Source: Dehalococcoidales bacterium (lineage in GTDB: Bacteria > Chloroflexota > Dehalococcoidia > E44-bin15). From it: a DNA stretch of 21,584 bases. Shown here one piece after another: positions 13,634-20,821 of this stretch (position 1 is its first letter; each line of letters starts with the position of its first letter). The DNA is taken from assembly GCA_012974295.1 (NCBI GenBank), contig JAAXQM010000258.1, positions 1 to 21,584 on the forward strand, given 5' to 3'. Both the position numbers and the translations under genes were made by a program. A model generated the notes under the pieces. The model had not been told where the DNA came from. It ran no database searches and was given only the letters and a program-made list of their open reading frames with translations.

Positions 13634-14599
13634 TTAACTAATCCCTGTACTTATTGCCTGCACCACATCCTGCTCCACCGCTTTTTTAGCAATGAAGATG
13701 GCGCTCTTTATTGCCTTGGCCTCGCTGTGCCCGTGAGCGATGATAACGTTCCCGTTTACCCCGAGGAGGGGTACCCCGCCGTGTTCAGCGTAGTCCAAAG
13801 CACGGAGTGCACCGCGAATGCTACGCTGTACGATCATCCTTAACAAGGGTACTCGTGCGAGTGCCTGGTGCAGCGATAGAACAACCATCTCCCCGATCCC
13901 CTCGCCCGTCTTAAGCATCACATTGCCGGTGAAACCGTCGGTGACGAAAACGTCTGCGACGTTGCGCGTAATATCGTTTCCCTCTACATTGCCTACAAAG
14001 TTTAGATTGGTATTCTTCAATAACTGGTGGGTCTCGCGCACGAGCAGGTTACCCTTAATTTCTTCTTCACCGTTAGAGATGAGCCCAATCCTTGGGCTTT
14101 CTAGTCCGTAAATCTTTTCCATATAAATGCTGCCCATCTGTGCAAATTGAACTAGCTGGCTCGGTTTGCAATCGGCATTGGCCCCTATATCGATGAGGAG
14201 TGCGGAATGCCAGGGGAGGATAAAGAGGAAGCCTAGGGCCGGGCGATTAATACCTTCGATACGCTTAAGGATAAATGTGGCGGCGGCCATCACCGCCCCG
14301 GTATTGCCTGCCGATACGAAGGCTGAGGCATCGCCTTTCTTAAGGAGGTTTATGCCCACCACGATGGATGAATCCTGCTTTTCGCTCACCGCATGAACGG
14401 GGTGCTCGTCAAATCCCACCACCTCACTGGCATCGACAATAGGGAGATCAGCGTGATGTTTTTCCAGCTCCGGTTCAATGGCGCTCCGTTTGCCTACCAG
14501 CACTACTTCCACTGCCTGCTCCCGGGTAGCTTCCAGTGCTCCCCGTACAACCTCTTGGGGAGCGTTTTCCCCTCCCATAGCGTCCAATGCAATTCTCAT
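13634..14599 (-). CDS. plsX: Phosphate acyltransferase PlsX
   Basis: From the ATG at 14597-14599 the protein has 321 residues and starts MRIALDAMGGENAPQEVVRG, the PlsX signature. SAGNTGAVMAAATFIL, LLIDIGANADCKP and FVTDGFTGNVMLKTGEG are further family motifs. It converts acyl-ACP to acyl-phosphate, the first step of the PlsX/PlsY route to phosphatidic acid, at the membrane. A longer in-frame start at 14692 would add 31 residues that lie inside the upstream activase gene, so I reject it. The ATG is one base after the activase stop (TGAGATG), a coupled arrangement. Bacteria usually keep plsX beside rpmF. Here it is on the opposite strand, 2 kb from acpP. Confidence 0.95.
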   Translation of the reverse strand: MRIALDAMGGENAPQEVVRGALEATREQAVEVVLVGKRSAIEPELEKHHADLPIVDASEVVGFDEHPVHAVSEKQDSSIVVGINLLKKGDASAFVSAGNTGAVMAAATFILKRIEGINRPALGFLFILPWHSALLIDIGANADCKPSQLVQFAQMGSIYMEKIYGLESPRIGLISNGEEEIKGNLLVRETHQLLKNTNLNFVGNVEGNDITRNVADVFVTDGFTGNVMLKTGEGIGEMVVLSLHQALARVPLLRMIVQRSIRGALRALDYAEHGGVPLLGVNGNVIIAHGHSEAKAIKSAIFIAKKAVEQDVVQAISTGIS

Positions 14600-14600
14600 C

Positions 14601-15575
14601 TCAATTAACCGCGCTTTCCCATAGGTCACATCGTCCGCCCCATTGCACAAGCACCTTACCGTCTCCGAAGACCTGGGAGATCTCGCAAACACCGGCGCAG
14701 GCCTTGCAGTCGAAGGAGGAGGTGCGGAAATCGGCCTCCGCTACCCTAAATCCTTTGAAACACGTCCCGTTGCTCTGCGTCGCCATCTCCTCATGGGTAA
14801 GAAGCGCTGCCCCTATGGCTCCTACTACCTCATGGTGAGGGGGCACAATTATATCAGTGCTCAGGGTTTCCTGGAAGGCTCTCACAATGCCCTGGTTGAA
14901 GGCGACACCTCCCTGGAATAAGACAGGGGGGCGAATCTCCATGCCCTTGCCGACATTGTTCAGGAAATTTCGCACGAGGGCCTGGCAAAGGCCGTAGGTA
15001 ATATCCTCGATGCGGTGCCCCATTTGTTGTTTGTGTATCATATCCGACTCGGCAAAGACAGTACACCTCCCTGCGATGCGAATCGATTTCTCGCTCCGAA
15101 GCGCCTCTTTGCCGAAATCCTCGATACGGATGTTCAGGCGCTGCGCTTGTTGGTCAAGGAAGCTTCCAGTGCCCGCAGCGCAAACGGTATTCATGCCAAA
15201 GTCGGTAACGATGCCTTTCCTGATCATGATCATCTTTGAGTCCTGCCCACCGATCTCGATAACGGTCTGCACATCGGGGACGAAGTGAACGGCGGCTGCC
15301 GCCTGGGCAGTGATCTCATTCTTCACCACGTCGGCGCTTACTATCACTCCCGCCAGGTAGCGGGCGCTTCCCGTAGTGCCCACCCCTTTAATATTGGCCC
15401 GCGAAGGAAGCCTTTTTGCCAGCTCCTTGAGGCCATGCTGGATCATTGCAATGGGCTTGCCCTGGGTGCGTAGATAGAGGGAGGCGACAAGACGGTCTTC
15501 CTCATCGAGCACCGCAAACTTGGTAGTCACCGAGCCCACGTCGATGCCTAAGTATATCCCGTTACTTGGCGGCAA
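14601..15575 (-). CDS. 2-hydroxyacyl-CoA dehydratase activase (BadF/BcrD/HgdC family ATPase)
   Basis: This 324-residue ASKHA-fold ATPase starts GIYLGIDVGSVTTKFAV (phosphate 1 loop) and contains IEIGGQDSKMI. The cysteines binding the shared 4Fe-4S cluster are Cys132 in TVCAAGTGSFLDQ and Cys171 in GRCTVFAESDM. Such activases use ATP to push one electron into 2-hydroxyacyl-CoA dehydratases or benzoyl-CoA reductases. Beyond the roughly 265-residue core is an extra domain with FDCKACAGVCEIS and GRCDLW, four more cysteines suited to a second metal or cluster. No dehydratase subunit lies in the window, so the partner is unknown. The start is TTG at 15575, supported by AGGAGG at ideal spacing. The ORF overlaps the M20 gene by 14 bases. 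Confidence 0.9.
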   Translation of the reverse strand: MPPSNGIYLGIDVGSVTTKFAVLDEEDRLVASLYLRTQGKPIAMIQHGLKELAKRLPSRANIKGVGTTGSARYLAGVIVSADVVKNEITAQAAAAVHFVPDVQTVIEIGGQDSKMIMIRKGIVTDFGMNTVCAAGTGSFLDQQAQRLNIRIEDFGKEALRSEKSIRIAGRCTVFAESDMIHKQQMGHRIEDITYGLCQALVRNFLNNVGKGMEIRPPVLFQGGVAFNQGIVRAFQETLSTDIIVPPHHEVVGAIGAALLTHEEMATQSNGTCFKGFRVAEADFRTSSFDCKACAGVCEISQVFGDGKVLVQWGGRCDLWESAVN

Positions 15576-16740
15576 AGAATTCCTCCTTGATCCTGGCCAT
15601 TATCTCTGGCTGGGCAATCAGATCCACCACTGTCATCGCCAAGGCCTTTGCCCCATCGAGGAGCCCGCGATTGCCCTCCTCTGCGGCCGCTGCTGTCGCG
15701 AACTCTGGAGAGTGTGGTAAAACATCCGGTGGAGCAATGGCTATCATAGGGTGAATGGTGGGCACCAGCGCGCTTACATTACCCACATCGCTGGAGCCAA
15801 GCGCTCTCTCAAAGAGGGGGGCAACATTGCGTCCCAGCGACTCCATATTCTCGGTAAATATCTCTGCCAGAATACGGTTGGTTTTGAGTGGCGCATAGTA
15901 TTCTGTCCACTTATAGTCCAGGTGAGCACCAGTGGCCAAAGACGCTGCTTGGAAGCAGTTTAACACTTTCCTCTTTAATTCATCAAGGTAAACATCGTCC
16001 TCCGCCCGTACCAGGAAACTGCCCGCGGTGTAGGCAGGCACGATATTTGGTGCCTCGCCTCCCTTGGTGATAATGCCGTGGATGCGTGCTCGTTCCCTTA
16101 CATGCTGCCGCAGAGCATTGACCCCATTAAAGGCCTGGATCATTGCCTCTAGGGCATTGATCCCCTCCTGGGGAAAGGCGGCGGCGTGGGCAGCTTTACC
16201 CCTGAACTCCACCTCCAGACCGATACAGGCTAGGGCCTGGATGCTTGCCATGTCCACAATGCTGGGGTGCACGATCAAGGCGGCATCTATGTCTACAAAG
16301 GCGCCCCGCTCGGCCATGATCGCCTTGCCCCCATAAAGCTCCTCGGCGGGGGTGCCGATAACAACCACGCTACCCCCCGCCTCGTCGATTGCACTTTTTA
16401 AAGCAACAGCGGCGCCCACTGCAGCGGTAGCGATTATGTTATGGCCGCAGGCGTGTCCAATTTCTGGCAGGGCGTCGTATTCGGCTAGAAGGGCGATGAC
16501 TGGTTTACCCGATCCAAAGCTTCCGCGAAAAGCGGTGGCCAGCTGACAAATCCCCTTTTCGACCTGAAAATGGTTCCCCTGCAGGTATTCCGTAAGCCAA
16601 CCGGATGCCTTAACTTCCTGAAAACCGAGCTCTGGATTTTGGTGAATCCTGCGGCTCAGCTCAATAAGTTCCTCGCGCTGAGCATCTACCCCCTCAGCCG
16701 TCTTCGCTTTAAGTTTAGCTATATCCAGCTTCTTGCTCAT
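15562..16740 (-). CDS. M20 family amidohydrolase (AbgB / amidase-aminoacylase type)
   Basis: From the ATG at 16738-16740 the protein has 392 residues. It has LSRRIHQNPELGFQEVKAS, LAEYDALPEIGHACGHNIIA (Cys-Gly-His metal loop), GTPAEELYGGKAIM (catalytic Glu pair) and LIVHPS, all M20 dimetal hydrolase motifs, with the lid domain in the middle (GKAAHAAAFPQEGINALEAM). Relatives cleave amide bonds such as p-aminobenzoyl-glutamate, indole-acetyl or N-acyl amino acids. The substrate here is unknown, and no signal peptide is seen. A longer frame begins with GTG at 16866. Its added 42 residues look unconserved and contain a good -10 (TATAAT at 16828-16833), so I prefer the shorter form. It overlaps the activase gene and heads the operon to plsX-trxA-trxB. 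Confidence 0.88.
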   Translation of the reverse strand: MSKKLDIAKLKAKTAEGVDAQREELIELSRRIHQNPELGFQEVKASGWLTEYLQGNHFQVEKGICQLATAFRGSFGSGKPVIALLAEYDALPEIGHACGHNIIATAAVGAAVALKSAIDEAGGSVVVIGTPAEELYGGKAIMAERGAFVDIDAALIVHPSIVDMASIQALACIGLEVEFRGKAAHAAAFPQEGINALEAMIQAFNGVNALRQHVRERARIHGIITKGGEAPNIVPAYTAGSFLVRAEDDVYLDELKRKVLNCFQAASLATGAHLDYKWTEYYAPLKTNRILAEIFTENMESLGRNVAPLFERALGSSDVGNVSALVPTIHPMIAIAPPDVLPHSPEFATAAAAEEGNRGLLDGAKALAMTVVDLIAQPEIMARIKEEFFAAK

Positions 16741-16880
16741 AACCAGCGTTCTTTGAACAATCGCTTCAACATCGGTAGGCAGCTTTTTTAATATCGGAGC
16801 GAATGGAACGCAAAACCCCTGGCGGTTATTATAAACCGATGAAGAAGACATTGCTAGCTCTTGCACTCGTTATGTATAGC

Positions 16881-16995
16881 GAGAATGCTGAAAAAGAGGT
16901 ACAGGATACTTCCTGCCGGGGGTCTGGGGGTGTCCCCCAGCTTAAAAAGTCCCCAAGATTGGGGGATATAGGGGGTTGATCAAGGCTATTTCAGC
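16881..16995. repeat. Dispersed terminator-bearing repeat, copy B
   Basis: The left end GAGAATGCTGAAAAAGAGGT is followed by ACAGGATACTTCCTGCC, a perfect hairpin CTGGGGGTGTCCCCCAG (16924-16940), a second hairpin with A/T tract (16944-16966), and the right end GGCTATTTCAGC. It matches copy C over almost its whole length. The right end abuts the stop codon of the protease gene at 16996, and the left end is 140 bases before the M20 ATG. Confidence 0.85.
16944..16966 (-). terminator. Intrinsic terminator of the M50 protease gene, inside repeat copy B
   Basis: On the minus strand TCCCC and GGGGA pair around a 7-base loop (16950-16966) and are followed by CTTTTTAAG. It lies 30 bases past the protease stop and would isolate that gene from the M20 operon downstream. 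Confidence 0.7.
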
Positions 16996-18114
16996 TTATT
17001 TCTTCAGTTCGCTGAGCCTCTGGGCAAAGCGAGCCAGGTTATCCCGCAGGATCATCCCGATAAGCCTCCCCTCCCTGACTACAGCTACAATCTCCAGATT
17101 ATCCTCATCTATTCTCTCGAGGATGCTGATAGCGTCATCGGACGGTTGGACCATTTTCAGTTTTTCCAGAGGGGCCATAGCCTGCCCGGCGGTGGTGAGG
17201 TCCCAGCTCTCTCTGGGCACCTCTTTCACCTGTTGCATGGTGAGTAGGCCATTCACGCTATCTCCATCAGTAACCAGGAGATACTGGCTTGAGCTGGTAA
17301 GGAGCGGCCCATTTACCAGTTCCTTGATAGTTAGTTGGCGAGGAATGCGGGGAAAATCTCTGGTCATCACATCTTCAGCGGTGAACCCCTTCAGGGTATC
17401 GCGCAACTTGGTTTGGTTATAGCTGGCCCGGGTAGCGCTGTTGAGGAAAAACCCGATAAATATCAACCACAGGCCATTGAACCAGTACCCTGTGAAAAGG
17501 ATAATGATGCCCCCGAAGATAAATAAATATGAAACCCCGTACCCGGCTATCGTAGCAGCTCGTGTTGCCCTCATAAAGTCACCCGTAGTAAGCCATATGA
17601 TGGACCGCAGCACCCTGCCGCCATCAAGGGGAAAGCCCGGTATCATATTGAAGATGGCGAGCATTCCATTGATCAAAGCGAGCCATGCGCTTATAGCTGA
17701 TACATATTCGTTTAAGTCACTGGTTAGCCAGGCAACTAAATAGAATAATCCGGCGAGCGCAATGCTAGATAGCGGCCCTGCGATAGCCATAGCTAGCTCG
17801 GTGGTGGGGCGAGACGCCTCTTTTCCGATATGAGCGACGCCACCGAAAAAGAAAAGAGTGATGCTCTTTGCCGGGATGCCAACTCTCCTGCCTACGAGGC
17901 TATGAGCCAGCTCATGGGCAACGACCGAGGCAAAAAAGATAAGGCTGGTAACGATACCTACGATCCAATAGTAGGCTGTAGACCATTCAGGATGGTTGCT
18001 GGGGAAGACAGATAAGGAGAGGAGCGCAGTGATAAAGAAAAAAATGAGAAACCAGCTATAGTCCAACCGAAAGGGGATGCCAAAGATTTTACCTAGTTGA
18101 ATTGATTTACCCAT
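16996..18114 (-). CDS. Site-2 protease family (M50) membrane metalloprotease with C-terminal CBS domains
   Basis: This 372-residue integral membrane protein has its zinc motif in ASVVAHELAHSLVGR (HELAH, 67-71) and the third-ligand motif in NMIPGFPLDGGRVLR (156-167), the two hallmarks of SREBP site-2-like proteases. Hydrophobic segments lie at about 20-38, 48-66, 105-130, 137-158 and 190-225. Residues from about 243 form a soluble region (FTAEDVMTRDFPRI, then LEIVAVVREGRLIGMILRDN) that is a pair of CBS domains, which commonly bind adenosine nucleotides. The family cleaves membrane-bound anti-sigma factors or other proteins within the bilayer. The substrate is unknown and no anti-sigma gene is nearby. 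It appears monocistronic: promoter at 18145-18173, terminator at 16944-16966. Confidence 0.94.
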   Translation of the reverse strand: MGKSIQLGKIFGIPFRLDYSWFLIFFFITALLSLSVFPSNHPEWSTAYYWIVGIVTSLIFFASVVAHELAHSLVGRRVGIPAKSITLFFFGGVAHIGKEASRPTTELAMAIAGPLSSIALAGLFYLVAWLTSDLNEYVSAISAWLALINGMLAIFNMIPGFPLDGGRVLRSIIWLTTGDFMRATRAATIAGYGVSYLFIFGGIIILFTGYWFNGLWLIFIGFFLNSATRASYNQTKLRDTLKGFTAEDVMTRDFPRIPRQLTIKELVNGPLLTSSSQYLLVTDGDSVNGLLTMQQVKEVPRESWDLTTAGQAMAPLEKLKMVQPSDDAISILERIDEDNLEIVAVVREGRLIGMILRDNLARFAQRLSELKK

Positions 18115-18144
18115 CTGGAAATCTGATGATCTGTTCTATGATTT

Positions 18145-18173
18145 ACATTACATTAACGTTTAGCCAGTGTCAA
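18145..18173 (-). promoter_or_regulatory. Predicted promoter of the M50 protease gene
   Basis: On the minus strand a perfect TTGACA (18168-18173) lies 17 bases from TAATGT (18145-18150), a weak -10. The leader to the ATG at 18114 would be about 25 bases. The direct repeat TAATGTAATGT makes the exact -10 uncertain. Confidence 0.45.
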
Positions 18174-18206
18174 TTTCCCACACAAATCCAGCCCAGTATA
18201 TTTAAG

Positions 18207-18320
18207 GAGACCGCTAAAAAAGGGGTGCAGGATACCTCCTGCCAGGGGTGTCCCCCAGTTAAAAAAGTCCCCCAAGACTGGGGAATATAGGGGATTGATT
18301 GAGACTATTTCAGCAGTCTC
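18207..18320. repeat. Dispersed terminator-bearing repeat, copy C (most complete)
   Basis: This 114-bp element has terminal inverted repeats: left GAGACCGCTAAA and right TTTCAGCAGTCTC, whose reverse complement is GAGACTGCTGAAA (10 of 12 matches). Inside are GGGGTGTCCCCC and a second hairpin with A6/T6. The last 11 bases lie within speB and provide its final two codons and TGA stop. Size, inverted ends and copy number resemble a MITE. No obvious target-site duplication is visible. Confidence 0.85.
18261..18284 (-). terminator. Intrinsic terminator of the polyamine operon, inside repeat copy C
   Basis: On the minus strand TCCCC and GGGGA pair around a 7-base loop (18268-18284), followed by CTTTTTTAAC: the stem runs through one C into six T residues. 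It begins about 26 bases after the speB stop. It is the best-looking terminator in the window. Confidence 0.8.
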
Positions 18321-19185
18321 GTTTAGAATTGAGGGTATATACGGGTTTAATTAGCTTTGCTGCGAGGAAGGCGCAGGACGGAGGCCCCTCTGCGGGGCAA
18401 AGCTCCACCAGGTCGCAGCCCACGATGCGTCTTGTCTCCGCCACCCGACGTAATATCTTTAGTATTTCATGCCAGCTTATGCCCCCGGGCTGCGGTGTGC
18501 CCACTGCTGACATAATCGAAGGATCGAGTACATCGAGGTCGATGGTGACATAAACATCCGTAGAAAGTGCGGAAACGATCCCATCAATATCCAGGGGAAG
18601 GCCCTCAGCGAAAAAGGGTTGCATCTGATTTTGGGTAAGGAAACGATGCTCTTCCTCGCATAGGCTGCGAATGCCAACCTGAACAATAGGGCAATATTCC
18701 AGTACCCGCCTCATTACGCAGGCGTGGCTATATTTGGAATCCTCATATACATCGCGAAGATCGGCATGGGCGTCAAGTTGCAGTACCGAGAGACTATCGA
18801 ACCTCTGCCGGAACGCCTTCACCATACCAACGGTGAGCGAGTGCTCACCACCCAGCATCACCACGAACTTATCCTTTCGAATCAGGTCGCTAGCTACTTC
18901 GTGGACGCGCATCACGGTCTCTTCCGGACCCTTCATCGAGGGCTGGAGCTCAGGCAGGGTATGAATCCCTACCAGGTGGCTTTCCCGGCCAAGCTCATGA
19001 TCGTAGAGCTCCAGGTGTTCTGAGGCATCGATTATTGCCAGGGGGCCATCCCGGGAGCCGCTTCGCCAGGTGGTCGTGCTGTCGTATGGTATAGGGAGGA
19101 TCACCACCTTCGATGTTTCGAATTCGGTGTATTGAGAGGGGAGGGCAGCGAAGTTTCGCTGCGTGTAGAATAGCTCCTTGTTCAT
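18310..19185 (-). CDS. speB: Agmatinase (ureohydrolase family)
   Basis: This 291-residue protein has the binuclear manganese motifs of ureohydrolases: LGGEHSLTVG (112-120), LDAHADLRDVYE (138-147) and TIDLDVLDPSIMSAVGTPQP (215-232). It resembles agmatinase rather than arginase in length and in VGTPQPGG. The reaction would be agmatine to putrescine plus urea, or, if the cell makes N1-aminopropylagmatine as archaea do, that compound to spermidine. Its ATG overlaps the stop of the deoxyhypusine-synthase homologue by four bases (ATGA, 19182-19185), so it is coupled to it. The C-terminal residues Asp-Cys and the TGA stop come from repeat copy C. Confidence 0.93.
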   Translation of the reverse strand: MNKELFYTQRNFAALPSQYTEFETSKVVILPIPYDSTTTWRSGSRDGPLAIIDASEHLELYDHELGRESHLVGIHTLPELQPSMKGPEETVMRVHEVASDLIRKDKFVVMLGGEHSLTVGMVKAFRQRFDSLSVLQLDAHADLRDVYEDSKYSHACVMRRVLEYCPIVQVGIRSLCEEEHRFLTQNQMQPFFAEGLPLDIDGIVSALSTDVYVTIDLDVLDPSIMSAVGTPQPGGISWHEILKILRRVAETRRIVGCDLVELCPAEGPPSCAFLAAKLIKPVYTLNSKRDC

Positions 19186-20204
19186 TGTATAGTTATTTCT
19201 CTTCCCAAGATGAAGGAGGGCTTCTTTCTATTTTCGATTATCTTGGCGGAGCTTTCACTCAGGGCACTTACCATTATAGGAAGGGCGATGGTGGCATCGG
19301 AGTTTATGGTAACAGTAGCTGCATCGGGGGTGATTTTGCACCAGGAGCGGGCCTCCTCGAAGGTACAGCCGCTCAGCCCTCCCCATTGTGGTGAGTCGGT
19401 AGTAATCTGGATGGCGTACTGATGCCCCTTAAGCTCCTTACCGAAAAGATCGCCACAGAGTTCTATCTGCTGGATGAAATTCTTCGGTGTCCCGCCGCCG
19501 ATGAAGACAACCCCTGTGGAGGAAGCGCAGCAGGCGATCTGGATCAACTCGACAGTATCTTTAATCACATCGAAGAGGAGTTGACTCTCCCCTTTCACCC
19601 TCGCCTCGGCGAGGGCTGTGCCATAGACACTGTCAGCAGGGGCTGGGCAGTAAATAGGGAGATTAGCTTTGGCCGCGGCAGCGAGTATACCCACCTCTCC
19701 CCCCATACCGGAGAGCGTTTCCCCCAGTTGAAAGAAAAATTCCCTGGTGGTATACGCCCGGTCTTGTTCCAGAGTAGATGAGAAGCTAATAACAAACTTC
19801 TCGGTCCTGCCGAATTCCTCTGCTGAGACGAATGTATCGTAGATTCTGTAGATTTTGGAATTCGCCAGCTCCTGGTCATCGGTGCAGCTTTGACCCTGCC
19901 AGTGGGCTCTTCCCAAGCTTTCGTGGAGGTCGTGAAAGAGATTGGCGCCGGTCGAAACCAGGCAGTCGATGAGGCGATTCTCAATGAGGTGGACTATAAC
20001 CTGGCGCATCCCCGCCGGAACCATAGCACCGGCGAGTCCGAGGAAAATCGTGCGCTCCCCTGTGAACATCTGTGACCATATATCAACGCCGCGCGCTAAG
20101 TTTCGAGCCTGAAAGGACGTACCTGCCATCCGCTGCACCATTTCGGAGACAGAGCATGTCTGGGATACGATGAAAGGGGTGATCGGCTTCTCATTCTTCT
20201 GCAC
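19182..20204 (-). CDS. Deoxyhypusine synthase homologue, probable homospermidine-forming enzyme
   Basis: This 340-residue protein is of the deoxyhypusine synthase family: FLGLAGAMVPAGMRQVI, STGANLFHDLHESLG, the active-site Lys in IGGGTPKNFIQQ (Lys241), and TTDSPQWGGLSGCTFEEARS near the C-terminus. In eukaryotes and archaea the enzyme transfers aminobutyl from spermidine to eIF5A. Bacteria have no eIF5A, and a homologue in Anabaena (SpeY) makes homospermidine. All key segments including the lysine are intact, so it should be active. It is translationally coupled to speB and lies 171 bases after speD, which places it in polyamine synthesis. The start is GTG at 20204 with weak ribosome signals. 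The frame is open another 19 codons upstream without a standard start. Confidence 0.9.
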   Translation of the reverse strand: MQKNEKPITPFIVSQTCSVSEMVQRMAGTSFQARNLARGVDIWSQMFTGERTIFLGLAGAMVPAGMRQVIVHLIENRLIDCLVSTGANLFHDLHESLGRAHWQGQSCTDDQELANSKIYRIYDTFVSAEEFGRTEKFVISFSSTLEQDRAYTTREFFFQLGETLSGMGGEVGILAAAAKANLPIYCPAPADSVYGTALAEARVKGESQLLFDVIKDTVELIQIACCASSTGVVFIGGGTPKNFIQQIELCGDLFGKELKGHQYAIQITTDSPQWGGLSGCTFEEARSWCKITPDAATVTINSDATIALPIMVSALSESSAKIIENRKKPSFILGREITIQ

Positions 20205-20375
20205 TTGATCGTACTCTATGCGGAGTGGTTCTTGGGTCTTACGCTTGATGGCTGTTAACTTGCTGTCTTAATCGAGGAGGTCGGCGAACTTCTTAGAATT
20301 CCATGTGGCGTGAATTTATTCCTTACTCTACGATATATAGTTGTTCTAAATTCTCGCCGGATGTGGTTGAATCGT

Positions 20376-20759
20376 TTAGGTTGCTTTCAAGTCCGCTACT
20401 TCAACATTGGAGTATTCCAAACCCCGGTTTAGGAGGTATTTCTGAATCTCGTCGAATTCGAATATGGCCTTGAGCTCCTGGATTGCATACTCCGAATCAA
20501 AGTCTTTACAGGAGAATATATCTATATTGACATAACATCTGTCAGGAAAGGTATGGATGCTGATATGGCTCTCGGCGATAAGCACGAATCCCGATATCCC
20601 CCAATCCTCTGGTTTTGAACCGACATATTTAAATACCTGTGGAGGTGCTACCTTTGTCATCCCGATCTGGGATGGGTAGCGATCCAGCAGATCGTAGATC
20701 ATATCTTCACTCTCTAGCATCTTGCGGTTAGCGCCATAACCATCAATAATGAGGTGCAT
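20376..20759 (-). CDS. speD: SpeD-family pyruvoyl enzyme, S-adenosylmethionine decarboxylase (prokaryotic type)
   Basis: This 127-residue proenzyme begins MHLIIDGYGANRKML. The self-cleavage site is IAESHISIHTFPD: cleavage before Ser64 would yield the pyruvoyl group. His69 and the Cys in FSCKDF (Cys84) have the same spacing from the Ser as Ser63, His68 and Cys83 of the Thermotoga enzyme. The expected reaction makes decarboxylated AdoMet, the aminopropyl donor for spermidine. Some close homologues have become arginine or ornithine decarboxylases, which would suit this cluster (see findings), and the motifs cannot separate the two. The ATG follows AAAAAGGGGGTAGAG. A G-U-rich hairpin lies 35-60 bases upstream. 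Confidence 0.93.
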   Translation of the reverse strand: MHLIIDGYGANRKMLESEDMIYDLLDRYPSQIGMTKVAPPQVFKYVGSKPEDWGISGFVLIAESHISIHTFPDRCYVNIDIFSCKDFDSEYAIQELKAIFEFDEIQKYLLNRGLEYSNVEVADLKAT

Positions 20760-20792
20760 CTCTACCCCCTTTTTCCCTCAGACAAAACACTA

Positions 20793-20821
20793 CCACCCCC
20801 CCCATTTGCTGGGGAAAGTGG
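20793..20821 (-). terminator. G-U-rich hairpin in the speD leader, attenuator or terminator candidate
   Basis: As minus-strand RNA, CCACUUUCCCC and GGGGGGGGUGG pair over 11 bp (three G-U pairs) around loop AGCAAAU, then UAGUGUUUUG follows. On the plus strand the same bases give three C-A mismatches, so the structure is specific for the minus transcript. It sits between the HTH gene stop (20880) and the speD ATG (20759). The U-tract is short and displaced, so termination is possible rather than certain. Confidence 0.4.

Noticed and set aside
16741..16866. N-terminal extension of the M20 hydrolase (42 residues)
   Set aside because: No M20 similarity, a promoter-like TATAAT inside it, and the conserved protein begins at the downstream ATG.
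16881..18320. CRISPR array suggested by repeated GC-rich hairpins
   Set aside because: The copies are about 1.3 kb apart with a gene between them, have inverted ends, and show no regular short spacers.
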